Assembly: GCF_006516955.1 (NCBI RefSeq)
Contig: NZ_VHLG01000009.1
Location: 1-64,000, forward strand
Direction: 5' to 3'
Length of the DNA stretch: 64,000 nucleotides
From: Martelella alba
GTDB taxonomy: Bacteria > Pseudomonadota > Alphaproteobacteria > Rhizobiales > Rhizobiaceae
In this document: positions 62,242 through 64,000 of the stretch, piece after piece
Position numbering within the stretch: the first letter of the stretch is position 1
Layout: every line of letters begins with the position of its first letter
Program-made: the position numbers and the translations under genes
The notes under the pieces: model-generated
Databases searched by the model: none
Told to the model about the DNA's origin: nothing
What the model saw: the letters and a program-made list of their open reading frames with translations, nothing else

Positions 62242-63534
62242 ATGTTCGCCAGTCTGATTTCGATCACGAGTCTGATGTTTTCGACCTTTTTGATGATGGT
62301 CGGCTATGGATTGATGAATTACCTCATTCCGGTCCGCTCGGTGGCGGAAGGGTGGTCACCCTTCCTCATTTCCATGACAGCGACCGGTTACACGCTGTTT
62401 TTCACGCTTTCCTGTGTCCTGACACCCATGCTGGTGGCACGTGTCGGCCATGTGCGGGTTTTTGGCGCACTGATCACGCTGCTGACAGTATCGATTCTTG
62501 CGAGCTCGCTTTATGTCCACTGGCAGGCCTGGCTGCTGCTGCGCGGTATGGCCGGTTTTGCCATTGCCGGCTGCTATCTGATCATAGAAAGCTGGCTCAA
62601 TGAACGTGTCACCAATGAAACGCGCGGCACGATCTTCGCCGTCTATATGATCGTGGCGCTCGTCGGCCCTATCCTCGGACAATATCTGGTGCCACTTGGC
62701 GATCCCAATACGACCGTGCTTTTCATCGTCTGCGGCATCATCTTCTCCATCGCGATTCTGCCCACTGCGCTGTCGACCGCACAGTCGCCCGCTCCCATCG
62801 CCCATGTGGAATTCGGCCTGAAGAAGCTCTATCGCCGCTCTCCTGCCGCCTTTGTCGGCGCCATCCTTGCCGGCATATTGTCGGGCACCTGGAGCGGCCT
62901 TGGTGGCGTCTACACCACCAATAGCGGCCTTTCGACCGGACAGGGTGCAACGCTTCTGGCCTTCGTGCTTGCCGGCGGTGCCCTGGCGCAGATTCCGATC
63001 GGGCGGATATCCGACCGCCTCGACCGGCGCTATCTGATGATTGCTTGCGGCGTGGTCGGTACGGTGGTGAGCGTATTGATGATCATTCTTGGCGGTCTGT
63101 CGCTGCCAGTCCTCTACGGGCTCGCCTTTCTCGTCGGCTCAATGCTCTACCCGATCTATTCGCTCAACGTCGCCCACGCCAATGACCGTGCCGATCCGAC
63201 CGAATATCTGACAATTTCCTCGTCGATGATGATCCTTTATGGCTTCGGCACCGTCGCCGGACCGCCGGTTGCCGGTGGCGCAATGCAGCTGGTCGGCCCG
63301 AGCGGCCTGTTGTGGTATCTGGCCATTGGCTTTGCCGCCTATGCCGGATACACCGCATGGCGCGTGTGGAAGGGCAATCCGGGCGTTGCACCGGAAGAAC
63401 GATCAGACTTCTACCCGATCTCTCTGCCGCTGCGCGGCACCGATCCGGCCGGCAGTATCGCTGTTGATTATAGCGAGGAAATTCCGGAACCGCCGGTTGC
63501 CACGGATATCACCGATAACGGCACCAACGGCTGA
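62242..63534 (+). CDS. MFS transporter (YcaD-like)
   Basis: A 430-residue twelve-helix transporter. N-terminal FSTFLMMVGYGLMNYLIPVRSVAEGWS leads to the loop motif VARVGHVRVFG and IESWLNERVTNETRGTIFA, which matches the YcaD-type MFS group; the second half has RISDRLDRRYLM. A short acidic cytoplasmic tail ends the protein. The ATG at 62242 has GAGG 6 nt upstream and starts at the first helix; alternatives at 62230, 62209 and TTG 62116. Substrate unknown. Confidence 0.85.
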   Translation: MFASLISITSLMFSTFLMMVGYGLMNYLIPVRSVAEGWSPFLISMTATGYTLFFTLSCVLTPMLVARVGHVRVFGALITLLTVSILASSLYVHWQAWLLLRGMAGFAIAGCYLIIESWLNERVTNETRGTIFAVYMIVALVGPILGQYLVPLGDPNTTVLFIVCGIIFSIAILPTALSTAQSPAPIAHVEFGLKKLYRRSPAAFVGAILAGILSGTWSGLGGVYTTNSGLSTGQGATLLAFVLAGGALAQIPIGRISDRLDRRYLMIACGVVGTVVSVLMIILGGLSLPVLYGLAFLVGSMLYPIYSLNVAHANDRADPTEYLTISSSMMILYGFGTVAGPPVAGGAMQLVGPSGLLWYLAIGFAAYAGYTAWRVWKGNPGVAPEERSDFYPISLPLRGTDPAGSIAVDYSEEIPEPPVATDITDNGTNG

Positions 63535-63561
63535 GACAGGATGCGCTGAGATCGAACCTTC

Positions 63562-64000
63562 TCAGTGCGGATTTTGCGAAGGCACGATGCTGCGCTGCCG
63601 GCGTCGTTCAAGCCCCAGGCTGTGCTCGCGATAGATGATGAATATGCCCGCCCCGATGACGAAGACCGAGCCCACAAGGGTCGGCATGGTCGGGAATTCG
63701 CCAAAAATGACGTAGGAAATGGCAATTCCGAGGATCATCGACGAATAATCGAAAGGGGCAATCGTCGAAACATCAGCATAGCGATAGGATTCAGTCAGCA
63801 GGATCTGGCCAACACCGCCGAAAAGGCCTGAAAAGATCAACAGCACGGTCGGCCTGACGGGCAGCACTTCCCAACCAAAAGGCAGTGTCAGAAGCGAGAT
63901 CAACGCGGCAAAAGACGAGAAGTAGATGACAATCGTCGGCCCCTTCTCCGTCGCCAACAGCTTGCGCACCTGAATCATGGCCAGCGCACCGAGAGCAGCG
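63562..64000 (-). CDS. DMT-family (EamA) transporter, partial
   Basis: The C-terminal part of an EamA-domain transporter, open to the right edge. Visible features are LSRLTLPFGWEVLP-type helices, the second EamA repeat FSGLFGGVGQILLTESYRYADVSTIAPFDYSSMILGIAISYVIFGEFP, and a short cytoplasmic tail. It ends 27 bp from the convergent MFS stop. The true start lies outside the window; the ATG at 63978 is internal. Substrate unknown. Confidence 0.85.
   Translation of the reverse strand, partial: AALGALAMIQVRKLLATEKGPTIVIYFSSFAALISLLTLPFGWEVLPVRPTVLLIFSGLFGGVGQILLTESYRYADVSTIAPFDYSSMILGIAISYVIFGEFPTMPTLVGSVFVIGAGIFIIYREHSLGLERRRQRSIVPSQNPH

Noticed and set aside
1-64000. CRISPR array, prophage or IS element
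   Set aside because: No regularly spaced direct repeats of 24-40 bp, no transposase, integrase or phage structural genes were found on either strand.

Overview
The window comes from an alphaproteobacterial chromosome, most likely Hyphomicrobiales (Rhizobiaceae or a close relative). The evidence is gene content and order: metC divergent from an aapJQMP amino-acid ABC operon, cysE followed by a DUF3126 gene, DUF1127 and DUF1489 genes, a DivJ/PleC-like kinase, a zinc-finger protein of the NDUFS6 type, ETF-ubiquinone oxidoreductase, and a CCUCCUCCC-loop sRNA of the rhizobial alpha-r14/NfeR1 type. G+C is high by eye (not computed) and genes are tightly packed. I see no phage, IS transposase, integrase or CRISPR array. 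The genus is not determined.

Layout. 1-4.7 kb: GT25 glycosyltransferase, thrS, an Omp25/31-like barrel protein, an Lrp/AsnC regulator. 4.7-10.3 kb: a UDG-fold protein, a membrane histidine kinase, dgkA, divergent cobT and cobS, a membrane aspartic protease. 10.3-11.4 kb: an A+T-rich leader and an effector-like protein. 11.5-16.4 kb: TSUP permease, DUF3126 with a coupled 30-codon ORF, cysE, a hydrolase, a zinc-finger protein, an FAD monooxygenase. 16.5-18.3 kb: tandem secreted SH3 proteins. 18.3-24.4 kb: an envelope-stress-like module in which an ABC exporter, membrane-fusion protein and Cys-rich periplasmic protein are divergent from a two-component system and a CpxP/Spy-like protein. 24.4-30.2 kb: metC and aapJQMP. 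30.2-31.4 kb: accessory DNA with a palindromic repeat and a Gln-rich small protein. 31.4-37.5 kb: DUF1489, sdaA, a 33-residue membrane protein, DUF599, DUF1624, MerR, mgtE. 37.7-48 kb: two molybdopterin oxidoreductases, a GGDEF-EAL protein, uppP and a DedA protein, a DUF4189 protein. 48-50 kb: an LprI-like fragment, tRNA-Leu, the anti-Shine-Dalgarno-type sRNA and two DUF1127 genes. 50-64 kb: aminotransferase, Sel1-like protein, GST, amn, lipid kinase, ETF-QO, SDR, a family-4 UDG homologue lacking key motifs, a PAS pseudokinase, a hypothetical regulator, an MFS transporter, and a partial DMT transporter running off the right edge.

The most unusual signals are non-coding. Two 199-bp inverted-repeat-bounded elements (30292-30490 and 55027-55226, opposite strands) each lie just downstream of a gene, in the same orientation relative to it, flanked by near-duplicates of that gene's own terminator. 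The sRNA at about 48878-49004 presents the same anti-SD motif in three hairpin loops directly upstream of two DUF1127 genes, and the second DUF1127 gene has a highly structured 3' region. Several strong terminators mark small genes or RNAs that a normal ORF cut-off misses.
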